A stretch of DNA of 49,671 bases from Clostridia bacterium. Lineage in GTDB: Bacteria > Bacillota > Clostridia > Christensenellales > CAG-1252. The stretch covers positions 1 through 49,671 of the forward strand of contig JAIKVL010000029.1 in the NCBI GenBank assembly GCA_024685775.1, written 5' to 3'. Below, piece after piece: positions 31,976 to 40,794 of this stretch. The notes under the pieces are model-generated. The model saw nothing but the letters and a program-made list of their open reading frames with translations, was not told where the DNA came from and ran no database searches. A program made the translations under genes and the position numbers. Positions within the stretch are counted from its first letter, which is position 1, and each line of letters starts with the position of its first letter.

Positions 31976-33454
31976 ATGGACAGATTCGATCTTTATAACG
32001 ATATTGCCACGAGGACGAACGGCGATATTTATCTTGGGGTCGTGGGACCCGTCCGAACGGGTAAATCGACTTTTATCAAAAGATTTATGGAGACGCTCGT
32101 GATCCCGAATATCTCCGATCCGAACGATCAAAAGCGCGCGACGGACGAGATGCCGCAATCGGCGGCGGGTAAGATCGTTATGACGACGCAACCGAAATTC
32201 GTTCCCGCGGAAGCCGTCAAGCTCGATCTCGGCGGCGGTTTGCAAGCGAAGATCCGCCTCGTGGACTGCGTCGGCTTTATGGTGGAAGGCGCGGAAGGGG
32301 GAAAGGACGGCGAGACTCCGCGCATGGTTCGAACGCCTTGGCAGGAAGAAGAACTTCCTTTTGAAAAGGCGGCGGAGATCGGGACGGAAAAAGTCATTCG
32401 GGATCACGCCACGATCGGCGTCCTCGTTACGCAGGACGGCTCTTTGACCGAGATCCCGCGCTCGGCGTTCGTCGAAGCGGAAGAAAGAGCGGTCAAAGAA
32501 ATGAAAGAGATCGGGAAACCTTTCGTTATGATATTAAACGCGAAAGACCCGTCGAATGCGGATACCGCGAAACTAAAAGACGCGCTGTGCGAGAGATACG
32601 GCGTAACGGTCGTCGCGAAAAACGTCCTTTCGATGGGCGAAGAGGACTTCTCCGAGGTTCTGGAAGACGTCTTGTACGAATTCCCCGTCAAGACCGTCGA
32701 TTTTACTCTCCCCGATTGGATCCGCGCGCTCGGCGAAGAGAGCAAGATCGTTCGACACTTGTTCGACGCGATCGGGAACGGGATCGAGAGCGTCCGCGTC
32801 ATGAAGGATGCGGCGAAGCTCGGCGCGCTTCTCGACGGAAGCGAGTATTTTGAGGGCGCGACCGTTCGCTCGATCGGCGCGGCGAACGGAAAGATCACGG
32901 TGGAACTTTCTCCGCGCGAGGATCTCTTCTATAAGGTTCTTTCCGAAGAAACGGGCGTGGCGATCGACGGGGAATACGGGATGATGACTTACGTCCGTTA
33001 TCTCTCGAAAGCGGGCGAAGCGTATGACAAACTGAAAACCGCGCTGGCGGACGTCGAGGAAAAAGGGTACGGCGTCGTGGCGCCTTCGATCGACGAGATG
33101 GTCCTCGAAGAACCGGAGATCTTCAAGCAATCCGGACGTTGCGGCGTTCGATTGAAAGCGTCCGCGCCTTCGCTTCATATTATGCGCGTGGACGTCAACA
33201 CCGAGGTCAATCCGATCGTCGGAACGGAGCAGCAAGGGGAAGAACTCGTAAAATATCTGCTTTCCGAGTTCGAAACGAACAAGAAAGGGATTTGGGAAAC
33301 CAATCTTTTCGGAAAATCTTTGAATATGCTCGTCCGCGAAGAGATCGCGAGCAAGCTTTCGGGAATCCCCGAGGACGCGCAAAACAAGGTCCGCAGGACG
33401 CTCGGAAAGATGGTGAACGAGGGAAGGGGCGGAATGATCTGCATTTTGTTATAA
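31976..33454 (+). CDS. spoIVA: Stage IV sporulation protein A, spore coat scaffold ATPase
   Basis: The protein has 492 residues, the same length as in Bacillus subtilis. The N-terminal TRAFAC-type ATPase domain has YLGVVGPVRTGKST (P-loop) and RLVDCVGF. The middle domain and a C-terminal amphipathic end closing in GMICILL complete the family pattern. SpoIVA polymerises with ATP hydrolysis on the outer forespore membrane in the mother cell and anchors the coat. The start at 31976 is fixed by the TTGGAGG site and by the family N-terminus DRFDLYNDIATRTNGDIY. An upstream extension to 31877 would cross the terminator and is rejected. Confidence 0.97.
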   Translation: MDRFDLYNDIATRTNGDIYLGVVGPVRTGKSTFIKRFMETLVIPNISDPNDQKRATDEMPQSAAGKIVMTTQPKFVPAEAVKLDLGGGLQAKIRLVDCVGFMVEGAEGGKDGETPRMVRTPWQEEELPFEKAAEIGTEKVIRDHATIGVLVTQDGSLTEIPRSAFVEAEERAVKEMKEIGKPFVMILNAKDPSNADTAKLKDALCERYGVTVVAKNVLSMGEEDFSEVLEDVLYEFPVKTVDFTLPDWIRALGEESKIVRHLFDAIGNGIESVRVMKDAAKLGALLDGSEYFEGATVRSIGAANGKITVELSPREDLFYKVLSEETGVAIDGEYGMMTYVRYLSKAGEAYDKLKTALADVEEKGYGVVAPSIDEMVLEEPEIFKQSGRCGVRLKASAPSLHIMRVDVNTEVNPIVGTEQQGEELVKYLLSEFETNKKGIWETNLFGKSLNMLVREEIASKLSGIPEDAQNKVRRTLGKMVNEGRGGMICILL

Positions 33455-33467
33455 TAAAACCGAGAAA

Positions 33468-33504
33468 TAAAAATCCCGCTTCGAGTAAGCGGGATTTTTA
33501 TTTT
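33468..33504. terminator. Bidirectional terminator between spoIVA and the glycan operon
   Basis: AAATCCCGCTT (33471-33481) pairs with AAGCGGGATTT (33487-33497), with A-rich DNA on the left and T-rich on the right. It can serve both converging transcripts. The last codon and stop of the minus-strand glycosyltransferase (33498-33500) lie at its edge. Confidence 0.88.
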
Positions 33505-35357
33505 ATGCCGAGCCGCGCTTTCCAATGATCGGAAGAGGTCAGCGCGTCGAACCTTTTGCGATAGGAGTTCTTTGCGTGCGGGAACTTGAAGAGCATCGAG
33601 AAGAAGCAAAGGATGAGTCTCCAACCCGTTTGCAGGACGCGCCATCGTTTTTGCTTTGTGACGAACGCCATTTTCGTCTCGGGGTTGTATTGGACGACGC
33701 GATACGCGCGGAAAAAACTTTTGGGTCTCGGCTCCATCATATTGATGAGGCGGAAGGTTCTGCGCTCCTTGCGGTTATACGTCCAGCTCGGCAGAAGATA
33801 GCCGTTCAAGGTGATGACCTGCTGAAATTTCGTCTTTTTCGATTGGTGTTTCGCGGGCGTAAAGATCTGGTGTTTGGAAACGTCGTAGCCCATTTGGATG
33901 AGCTCTTCGAGCGTCTTTTGCTTTTGGACGACGGCGCGGATCTCTCCGTGAAGTTTTTCGGCGTCCAACGTGTCGAGGTAATTCGCGCCGCGGATAAAGT
34001 CCTTATAGGCTTTGAAGATCAGGTCGACTGCGAAATAGCGTTGGTAGACGAGCTGTTTTCCGACGGCGATCACGAGCTTTTTGAAATGGAAAAACCAATT
34101 CAGATCGGGGCGATACAGGCAGTTGATGATCGCTTCGTTTCGTTTGATGTAGTATTCGAGTTCGCCGCTGTATTTCATTTCGAAGCGTTCGTGCCAGACG
34201 CCGATGCCGTTCATCAAAAGGACGTCGTTTTCGGCGCGCAGTCCGTACTCGATGTCGTCTCCTTTGATAAAGAAGGGAAGCGGCAGACCTTTCGTCATCG
34301 GAAGTGCGAGCGAAAAGCAGTTGAACCACCAAGCCGTGTAATCGGGAAGCCCGCTTTCGGCGTTCATCAAAAGCGCGAGTTTGTCGCGGAGATCGAAGCC
34401 GTTATTGCGCGAAGTCAGCGTGTAGCCCATCCAGTCCGCGCCGTACTCGTGTTGATAATAGGTTTGATCCAGTCGGATCATCGAAGCGCCGATCGTCAGT
34501 TTTTCGGGCGAAACGGCGTAACGGATCACGGCGAGCGTCCGCAAAAACACTTCGGTGTGGAAGCGAATATCGTCGTCCGTCAAAAGGACGTGCGTGTATT
34601 CGTCGTTTCGTTTCAAAACTTCCATAATGCCGCGGGTAAATCCGCCCGATCCGCCGACGTTCTTATTCGGGAGCAGGGTCGCGCCGAGGACGTCCTCTTC
34701 CGAGAGCGTCCGCCCGTTGTCGATGACGAAGATCCCGAAGTTTTCGCAGGGGAGCGCGGACACGAGTTTTTGCACGTTCGATTTGACGTATTCTTCGCGC
34801 TTGAACGTCGTTATGACGATCCCGATCTTCACCTTTTCGGAGATCGGCTCATCCGTCGCGTCGATATGCCCGCCGAAATACGCGCCGTCTTCCTTCGCGG
34901 TCAGTTCGGCGAAGACGAAGCCTCGCCCTTTGAGCGCGCAGAGGTCCACGCCGATTTGCATCTCCTTTTTCGTCTCGGAAGAGAAATCTCCCTCGTACAG
35001 GATGCGGTTGGACACGCGGACGGGGACGTCCTGCTTCCCGCGCTTAAAGGTGAAAATTTCCTCGCGTTCGCCTTCGCCGTCTGCGGGAGAACGGAACGCC
35101 CAAAGAATGCGGACGTGAAACTTGCCGCGCAAAAAAAGACTCAGCGCGACGGAATTCAGCGCGGTGAAACGCTTGTAAGCGTCGTAATCGAAGGAATTGA
35201 AATAGGTGTCGAAAGAAACGGTCGTCCCCGCGGGGATCGAAAGAAACCCGTTTTCCATGCGGCAAGAATCGGCTTTATCGCGATAATAAAGTCCGCTTTC
35301 CGTGGATAGTCCTTCTTCGGGAAGAAGGAAGGTCAGGAGACGCCCTTTCGGATTCAT
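33498..35357 (-). CDS. GlfT2-like galactofuranosyltransferase (GT2 fold)
   Basis: The protein has 619 residues. An N-terminal beta-sandwich (about 1-165) precedes a GT-A catalytic domain with VITTFKREE, the NKNVGGSGGFTRG loop, the metal triad in LLTDDDI, AWWFNCF, GDDIEYGLR and the catalytic-type WHE. These are hallmarks of GlfT2, which polymerises galactofuranose from UDP-galactofuranose in mycobacteria. The C-terminal third is basic and helical. Here it likely builds a surface galactan in the cytosol for export by the neighbouring ABC transporter. UDP-galactopyranose mutase is not in the window. The ATG overlaps the galU stop (TAATG). Confidence 0.85.
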   Translation of the reverse strand: MNPKGRLLTFLLPEEGLSTESGLYYRDKADSCRMENGFLSIPAGTTVSFDTYFNSFDYDAYKRFTALNSVALSLFLRGKFHVRILWAFRSPADGEGEREEIFTFKRGKQDVPVRVSNRILYEGDFSSETKKEMQIGVDLCALKGRGFVFAELTAKEDGAYFGGHIDATDEPISEKVKIGIVITTFKREEYVKSNVQKLVSALPCENFGIFVIDNGRTLSEEDVLGATLLPNKNVGGSGGFTRGIMEVLKRNDEYTHVLLTDDDIRFHTEVFLRTLAVIRYAVSPEKLTIGASMIRLDQTYYQHEYGADWMGYTLTSRNNGFDLRDKLALLMNAESGLPDYTAWWFNCFSLALPMTKGLPLPFFIKGDDIEYGLRAENDVLLMNGIGVWHERFEMKYSGELEYYIKRNEAIINCLYRPDLNWFFHFKKLVIAVGKQLVYQRYFAVDLIFKAYKDFIRGANYLDTLDAEKLHGEIRAVVQKQKTLEELIQMGYDVSKHQIFTPAKHQSKKTKFQQVITLNGYLLPSWTYNRKERRTFRLINMMEPRPKSFFRAYRVVQYNPETKMAFVTKQKRWRVLQTGWRLILCFFSMLFKFPHAKNSYRKRFDALTSSDHWKARLGIK

Positions 35358-36211
35358 TAAAGTTTGGAAGAAAGGTCCTTCAAGTAGGATTTGACTTTGT
35401 CGCCGAACGGGGAACGCAACGCGTATTCGACGTTCGCTTGCAGAAAGCCGAATTTATCGCCGATGTCGTAGCGAATGCCCTTGAATTCGTAGGCGTACGC
35501 GCCTTCGGTCTTTAAGATCGAGCGGATCGCGTTTGCGAGAATGATCTCGCCGCGGTCGAAAGGCGTTACGGCGAGCGTGTCGAACATCGAATAAGGAAGG
35601 ACGAAGCGACCGAGCGAGCAGAGGTCGGAAGGAAGCTCTTCGATCGGGGGTTTTTCCACGATGTCGTCGATCTTCGCGAGACCTTCGTCGATCGAGGAAT
35701 AGGAGATGACTCCGTATTTGATCGCTTCGATCGGTTCACGCCTTTGGCAACCGACGATCGTCTTGCCGCCCGTCTTGATAAAAGCGTCCACGAGTTGCTT
35801 GGTCGCGGGGTATTCGGGATTATAGATGATATCGTCGCCGAAGAGGACGGAGACGGGATCGCCGTCCGCGAAGTCTTTGGCGAGCAGGATCGCGCTTCCG
35901 TTTCCGTTTAAGACCTTTTGCGTCGCGTAATGGAATTTGACGCGGGAAAGAAGATCGTTCAGTTCTTCCAGCGCGGGTTTTTTGAGCGCGTCGTAGATCT
36001 TATTCGGCGCGAAATAATGATTGATGCATTCTTTTCCGTCGTTGACGACGATCAGGATCTCTTCCGCGCCGGACAAGACCGCTTCTTCGACGATGTAATG
36101 AAGAGTGGGCTTGTCGACGATGGTCATCATCTCTTTTGGCACGGCTTTGGTGGAGGGCAGGAATCTCGTCCCGAGTCCCGCCGCGGGGATAACGGCTTTC
36201 GTAACTTTCAT
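35357..36211 (-). CDS. galU: UTP-glucose-1-phosphate uridylyltransferase
   Basis: The protein has 284 residues and a nucleotidyltransferase fold. The signature AAGLGTRFLPSTKAVPKEM is at the N-terminus, with VFGD-like metal site LFGDDIIYNPE and later EKPPIEELPSD. It makes UDP-glucose from UTP and glucose-1-phosphate, the precursor for UDP-galactose and the surface glycan. Its place between the exporter and the GlfT2-like gene fits supply of the sugar donor. The start at 36211 has AAAGGAGG upstream; the longer frame to 36292 runs into the end of the ATPase gene. Confidence 0.96.
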   Translation of the reverse strand: MKVTKAVIPAAGLGTRFLPSTKAVPKEMMTIVDKPTLHYIVEEAVLSGAEEILIVVNDGKECINHYFAPNKIYDALKKPALEELNDLLSRVKFHYATQKVLNGNGSAILLAKDFADGDPVSVLFGDDIIYNPEYPATKQLVDAFIKTGGKTIVGCQRREPIEAIKYGVISYSSIDEGLAKIDDIVEKPPIEELPSDLCSLGRFVLPYSMFDTLAVTPFDRGEIILANAIRSILKTEGAYAYEFKGIRYDIGDKFGFLQANVEYALRSPFGDKVKSYLKDLSSKL

Positions 36212-36227
36212 AGCGTTCCTCCTTTTT

Positions 36228-37016
36228 TTATTGGTGGTTGCAGTCCGCGGCGTATGCGTCGCTGACTTTTTCCGCTTCGTCGTACAAGACAATCTCTCCG
36301 TCTTTGATCCAGAGAGCGGTTTTACAGAGTTTTTTTACCTGAGGCGCCGAGTGCGAAACGAGGAGCAGGGTCGTCCCGTTTTTTTGGAGTTGCTCGATCT
36401 TGTCGGCGCATTTTTTCTGGAAGGGCGCGTCGCCGACCGCGAGGATCTCGTCTATGATCAAAAGATCGGGGTTAACGTCCACGGCGATCGAGAAGCCGAG
36501 CCTTGTCAGCATACCCGACGAATAGTTTTTGAGGGGCATATTCATAAAGCGCCCGAGCTCGGAGAATTCCACGATGCTGTCGTAACGCGCTTGCATTTCT
36601 TTTTTGGAAAAGCCCATGATCGCGCCGTTCAAAAAGACGTTCTCTTTTCCCGTCGCGTTCATATCGAATCCCGCGCCGAGTTTTAAGAGGGGGACGATCG
36701 AACCGCGCACGCGGATGCTGCCGCTCGTCGGTTCCACGATCCCGGAAATAAGTTTCAAGAGGGTGCTTTTGCCCGCGCCGTTTCTGCCGAGGATGCCGAC
36801 GCTTTCTCCGCGGTGTATCTCGAAGGAAATATTTTTCAAGACCCAAAAATCTTCGTATTTGAGTTTGCGTTGCACGAGTTTGATGAAAAATTCCTTTACG
36901 TTGTCGATCTTTTCGGTCGGCATGCGGAAGCGCATCGAAACGTCCTTCACTTCGACGAGAGGAAGATCGGATTTGGCTTTTTGTTCGGTTACGGGAGCAA
37001 GAATTTCGTTTTCCAT
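36228..37016 (-). CDS. ABC transporter ATPase, Wzt/TagH type
   Basis: The protein has 262 residues. The ATPase motifs are GRNGAGKST (Walker A), the NYSSGMLTRLGFSIA signature and LLIIDEILAVGD (Walker B). The DEILAVGD and LGAGFDMNATGKENV segments mark polysaccharide and teichoic acid exporters. It energises export of a lipid-linked glycan together with the permease eight bases upstream. There is an N-terminal extension of about 25 residues, but no C-terminal carbohydrate-binding domain, so it is closer to the simple TagH/KpsT form than to Wzt of O-antigen systems that read a chain cap. Confidence 0.93.
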   Translation of the reverse strand: MENEILAPVTEQKAKSDLPLVEVKDVSMRFRMPTEKIDNVKEFFIKLVQRKLKYEDFWVLKNISFEIHRGESVGILGRNGAGKSTLLKLISGIVEPTSGSIRVRGSIVPLLKLGAGFDMNATGKENVFLNGAIMGFSKKEMQARYDSIVEFSELGRFMNMPLKNYSSGMLTRLGFSIAVDVNPDLLIIDEILAVGDAPFQKKCADKIEQLQKNGTTLLLVSHSAPQVKKLCKTALWIKDGEIVLYDEAEKVSDAYAADCNHQ

Positions 37017-37024
37017 ACCTTTCC

Positions 37025-37849
37025 TCAAATGTACAGCAAGAATTTCTTCTTGGAGAAGTGGAAGATCAAGAACCCGACGAGAAACATTCCCGCGCCCCAA
37101 GCGTAGATCATCGCGTGGGAGAAAAGAGAGGGAACGGTCCCCGTCAGAAGCGATCTGAAATAGGTGACGTAATGAAACATCGGGTTGAGCTTTAAGATGT
37201 AAGTGGCGGTCTTATGACCTTTGATGAGCTCCAAAGAATAGAACAAAGGCGTCAGATACATCCAAAGGGTCAGGACGATGTCGTAGATATGTTTGATATC
37301 GCGGAAACGAATGTAGATCGTGGACAGAATAAAAGAGACGCCGAGGCAGAACAGGAGAAACGCGGGCAAAAGGGGCGCGACGGTCATCAGAATCGTGGGA
37401 TGGAAGCCGACGCCCGGTTTGTTGATGAAAATGACCATAACGATAAACAGCGCGATCATCGAAAAGAAGAAATTCACGGTCGCGGAGAGGACGTTCGACA
37501 GAGGAAAGATCTCGTGTACGATGCGGGTTTTGGACAAAAGATCGTAGTTATTGACGATGCAGGGCAGAGAATTGATCGTCGCGTTGCGGAGAAGCCCGAA
37601 GACGATATTGCCCGACAAAATGTAGACGGGGTAGTAAATGCCGTCCATCTGGTTGCGATTAAAGAGCATCGAGAAGACGAGCGCGATGACGATCATATTC
37701 AAGAGAGGATTCAAAACCGTCCATAAAATGCCGAGCACGGAATTGCGGTACTGGTTACGGACGTTTCGATTGACCATGGATAACAGCGTGTTCACCGAAC
37801 GGCGGAACTTTTTGTTGTTATCGGTCACCTCCACGTATTTTTTTTGCAT
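37025..37849 (-). CDS. ABC-2 type permease, Wzm/TagG type
   Basis: The protein has 274 residues with about six membrane helices. The N-terminal cytoplasmic part contains RNVRNQYRNSVLGILWTVLNPLLNM, in outline typical of polysaccharide exporter permeases. The end is basic (HFSKKKF). With the ATPase it moves a lipid-linked polymer to the outer face. It is the first gene of the minus-strand operon that continues to the ATPase, galU and the GlfT2-like gene. The promoter lies 60-90 bases upstream at 37911-37939. Confidence 0.92.
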   Translation of the reverse strand: MQKKYVEVTDNNKKFRRSVNTLLSMVNRNVRNQYRNSVLGILWTVLNPLLNMIVIALVFSMLFNRNQMDGIYYPVYILSGNIVFGLLRNATINSLPCIVNNYDLLSKTRIVHEIFPLSNVLSATVNFFFSMIALFIVMVIFINKPGVGFHPTILMTVAPLLPAFLLFCLGVSFILSTIYIRFRDIKHIYDIVLTLWMYLTPLFYSLELIKGHKTATYILKLNPMFHYVTYFRSLLTGTVPSLFSHAMIYAWGAGMFLVGFLIFHFSKKKFLLYI

Positions 37850-38040
37850 ATATACCTCATGACGAAGCGCGCGGAGCGCGAACCGTATTTTATCGTTGTC
37901 AATTTATGATACTATATCATACTTTTATTATTATGTCAAGATAGGGAGAGAGATATTCGGGGATTAAAAGGCTTCGCGCGCCACGCGGGAAAAACCGCGG
38001 TTTCTCGCCTTTCGCCGCGATTTATTCGCGATTCGGGATC
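37850..38040 (-). promoter_or_regulatory. Promoter and operator of the glycan export operon
   Basis: On the minus strand TTGACA (37934-37939) and TATAGT (37911-37916) are 17 bp apart. TATGATA (37905-37911) and TATCATA (37915-37921) form a perfect 7-bp inverted repeat with a 3-bp spacer over the -10, a candidate operator. A second TTGACA at 37897-37902 has no matching -10. I see no gene in 37850-38040. Confidence 0.7.
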
Positions 38041-38074
38041 AAAAAAAGAAAAAAGCGCGAAGAACTCTTCGCGC
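38041..38074 (-). terminator. Rho-independent terminator of the lipid kinase gene
   Basis: On the minus strand GCGCGAAGA and TCTTCGCGC (38055-38074) form a stem with a tight loop, followed by a T-rich run at 38041-38054. Confidence 0.88.
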
Positions 38075-38095
38075 GCGAAAGTTTTCAGGGGGCGA

Positions 38096-38938
38096 TTATT
38101 CTTTTACGATGCGGACGCGGGCTTTATGCGGGAATTTGCCGATATTGAGTTCGCCCGAAAGGTCTTTGTATTCGCCGTCCACGCAAAAAGGCGTGGGATC
38201 GGGGAGGGTGATCTTTGCGGATCTGACGGAAACGAAGGTGATGGTTTTTCCGATTTTTTCTTTGGAAAATCCGAGGAAAAAGACGCGGAAGAAGGGGAAA
38301 AACATTTTGATTCTGCCGAGAAGATTATCCTTTTTCGGGGCTTTGATCGCGATGAGTTGGAGTTCGTCCGAATTATCCCGATAGAGTTTGTTGAAGCGGA
38401 AACCGAAGCAACGGCGCGCGTTGGAGAGCATCAAAAGGGTAAAGACGCCTTCTTCGGAAACTTTGTCGCTTTCGATCTTCGCTTTGATGCGGTGAACTTT
38501 ATAAGAGGAGACGACTTTGGAGAAATAGGCGAAGATCTTGAAGCGGCGCTTGCTCTTCGCGCTCGGGGCTTGCCCGATCCCCGTAAAGGAGCCCGCCGCC
38601 GCGACGTAGGCAAAGTCCGTTCCTTGAATTCTTCCGAGCATCGCGAGTTTTTTTTCTTTTTTGTTCCACCTGCCGTCCGCCGCTTCGTTAAAGGTTCCGA
38701 ACGGAAGATAAATTACGTCCATCTCTTTGTCGCGGCAAAGGTTGAGGGCGTGATTCAACGTCCCGTCGCCGCCGCAGACGATGAGTTTATCGACGTTTTC
38801 CACGGAATAGGAGTCGGCGGGGTCGCGAATATATTTGACCGTGACCGAGTCTTCCGGAGCGTATTTTCGAATGAGTTCGTCTTCACGCACTTTGCACGCG
38901 TTTCCGCTGAGCGTGTTGACAAGGAGCAAACAGTTCAT
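38096..38938 (-). CDS. Diacylglycerol kinase-like lipid kinase
   Basis: The protein has 280 residues. The catalytic domain is marked by LLVNTLSGNA at the start and CGGDGTLNHALN (about residues 56-67), with LPFGTFNEAADG in place of the usual PLGTANDFA. The C-terminal beta-rich half ends in PTPFCVDGEYKDL, which fits the family. Members phosphorylate diacylglycerol, undecaprenol or ceramide-type lipids with ATP. The change GTANDF to GTFNEA suggests a variant substrate pocket. It is transcribed away from the glycan initiation gene from an overlapping divergent promoter, so lipid carrier recycling for glycan synthesis is a possible role. The true start is 38938, with a GAGGT site. Confidence 0.87.
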   Translation of the reverse strand: MNCLLLVNTLSGNACKVREDELIRKYAPEDSVTVKYIRDPADSYSVENVDKLIVCGGDGTLNHALNLCRDKEMDVIYLPFGTFNEAADGRWNKKEKKLAMLGRIQGTDFAYVAAAGSFTGIGQAPSAKSKRRFKIFAYFSKVVSSYKVHRIKAKIESDKVSEEGVFTLLMLSNARRCFGFRFNKLYRDNSDELQLIAIKAPKKDNLLGRIKMFFPFFRVFFLGFSKEKIGKTITFVSVRSAKITLPDPTPFCVDGEYKDLSGELNIGKFPHKARVRIVKE

Positions 38939-39001
38939 TTGACCTCGAAAGAAAAAAGGTTTATAATAAATTATTATACACGTTTCCCTCGCTTTATGCA
39001 A
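38939..39001. promoter_or_regulatory. Overlapping divergent promoters
   Basis: Plus strand: TTGACC (38939-38944) and TATAAT (38962-38967), 17 bp apart, for the sugar transferase gene. Minus strand: TTGCAT (38996-39001) and TATAAT (38973-38978), 17 bp apart, for the lipid kinase gene. The two -10 boxes are only five bases apart, so the polymerases should compete. Confidence 0.7.
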
Positions 39002-39033
39002 CGGAAAACGCGCATTACGCATACTGAGGTTAT

Positions 39034-40791
39034 ATGTATAAGGCTTTTAAGTGGTTTATGGATCGATTGCTTGCTTTGATCGCGCTGACGATCCTTTTCC
39101 CGCTTCTGTTGATTCTGACCATCCTTGTCGCCGCGGATAGCCCCGGCGGTCCGTTTATCGTCCAAAAGCGAGACGGATATAAAAAGAAAACGATCAAAGT
39201 CATAAAATTCCGCACGATGTATTCCAAAAACGTCGCGTTCGACGTGGATCACGCCGTCATCGACGGGAAGAATAAGAACGTGACCCGCATCGGTCGCTTC
39301 CTTCGCGCGAGCAAGTTCGACGAACTTCCGCAACTCGTCAACATTCTGAAAGGCGATATGAGTTTCGTCGGTCCGAGACCCCTTCTTCCCGTCTATACCC
39401 CGCGTTATGAGCGCTGGGAGTTTCAAAAGTTCGCCTGCCATCCCGGTTTGACGGGGCTTTCGCAAGTCAGGGGAAACGGCTATCTCGCCGTCCACAGCCG
39501 CAGTTATTACGACGTCTTGTATACCGAAAAGATCTCGCTTTTCCTCGATTTCAAAATCCTTTTGATGACGGTCGGCGTCGTCCTCAAAGGCGAAAAAGCC
39601 TTTTTGAAAGAAGTAGACGACGAGGAGATCGCGAAAATGAAACGCCGATATCAATCCCCGGAAGGGGTCGTCACGGTCGGCGAAGTGATCGGAAACGCGA
39701 AGAACGGCGGGGTCAAAGCCGTCGTCGCGAATTATCTTTCGAATATGGATCTTTCGGGGCTGGAAGTCCATCTCTTTACCTACGGTCCTTCCGATTCGGA
39801 CGCGTTCTTCGCGGAAAAGGGGTGGACCGTCCATTATATCCCGAATTTCATCAAATTTCCGCTCGCGATGCGGGCGTTTCGAAAAGAACTTCGCTCGTTA
39901 AAGTTCGACGTGATCCACAGCCATTTGACCTCGCTTTCCGTCTTTCCGTTGAAGGTCGCGATGCAAGAAGGAGTCCCCGTTCGCATTTGCCACGCGCACA
40001 GCACGACTTCTCCCGAGGAAAAGACCGCACCCGTCAAAAACTTTTTGAAAAAGTTCGCCGCGAAGTACGCGACGAGGCTGCTTGCATGCGGCAATCTTTC
40101 CTCTTCGTGGTTGTACGGAGAGCGCGCGAAAGAAGCGACGATTCTTTCCAACGCGATCGACCTCGAAAAGTTCGCGTTTTCCGAAGAAAACAGGAAAACC
40201 GTCCGCAAGGAACTCGGGATCGAAGAGGGCGCGTTCACGATCGGATGCGTCGCGCGATTCGTCTATCAAAAGAATATCCCGCTCCTCTTAGAGTCCTTTA
40301 AGGAAGTCTTATCCGAAGAAGAAAACGCGCGCTTGATCCTCGTCGGCAGCGGCAAGGAGCAAGGGAATATCGAAAAGCGGATCGAGGAACTCGGCGTCAA
40401 AGAAAAAGCGATCGTCGTTCCGGAGACCTCCGCACCCGAAAAGTACTATTCGGCGATGGACGTCTTCGCGCTGACTTCGAGATACGAAGGACTTCCCGTC
40501 GTCGCGATCGAAGCGCAGGCGTCGGGGCTTCCCTGCGTCCTTTCTTCGGCGGTGACGGAAGAAGCGAGGATCGCGGATAACGTCCGTTTCGTCTCGGGCG
40601 GCGCGAAAGAATACGCGGAAGCGATCCTTTCCGTCGATCGGAAAAGAGCGGATAACCTCGAAAAACTCCGCGCCGCGGGTTTCGATATCAAAGAGCGGGC
40701 GGCGGATCTGAAAGCGATCTACGAAGAAGAGGTCGCGCGATCCAAACAAGCCGCGCGAATCAACCTCGGAAAAACCGAAAAGGAGGATTGA
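39034..40791 (+). CDS. Fusion of a phosphoglycosyltransferase and a GT4 glycosyltransferase
   Basis: The protein has 585 residues. Residues 1 to about 200 form a monotopic sugar-1-phosphate transferase: an N-terminal membrane element (about 8-30), IKFRTMY, and the catalytic DE in [24 protein letters not shown]. Residues about 213-575 form a GT-B fold GT4 enzyme with [22 protein letters not shown] and the donor site [19 protein letters not shown]. It would load a first sugar phosphate on undecaprenyl phosphate and add the second sugar. The two steps are normally separate proteins. It starts a plus-strand operon with the DUF4422 gene, four bases downstream. Confidence 0.92.
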   Translation: MYKAFKWFMDRLLALIALTILFPLLLILTILVAADSPGGPFIVQKRDGYKKKTIKVIKFRTMYSKNVAFDVDHAVIDGKNKNVTRIGRFLRASKFDELPQLVNILKGDMSFVGPRPLLPVYTPRYERWEFQKFACHPGLTGLSQVRGNGYLAVHSRSYYDVLYTEKISLFLDFKILLMTVGVVLKGEKAFLKEVDDEEIAKMKRRYQSPEGVVTVGEVIGNAKNGGVKAVVANYLSNMDLSGLEVHLFTYGPSDSDAFFAEKGWTVHYIPNFIKFPLAMRAFRKELRSLKFDVIHSHLTSLSVFPLKVAMQEGVPVRICHAHSTTSPEEKTAPVKNFLKKFAAKYATRLLACGNLSSSWLYGERAKEATILSNAIDLEKFAFSEENRKTVRKELGIEEGAFTIGCVARFVYQKNIPLLLESFKEVLSEEENARLILVGSGKEQGNIEKRIEELGVKEKAIVVPETSAPEKYYSAMDVFALTSRYEGLPVVAIEAQASGLPCVLSSAVTEEARIADNVRFVSGGAKEYAEAILSVDRKRADNLEKLRAAGFDIKERAADLKAIYEEEVARSKQAARINLGKTEKED

Positions 40792-40794
40792 AAG

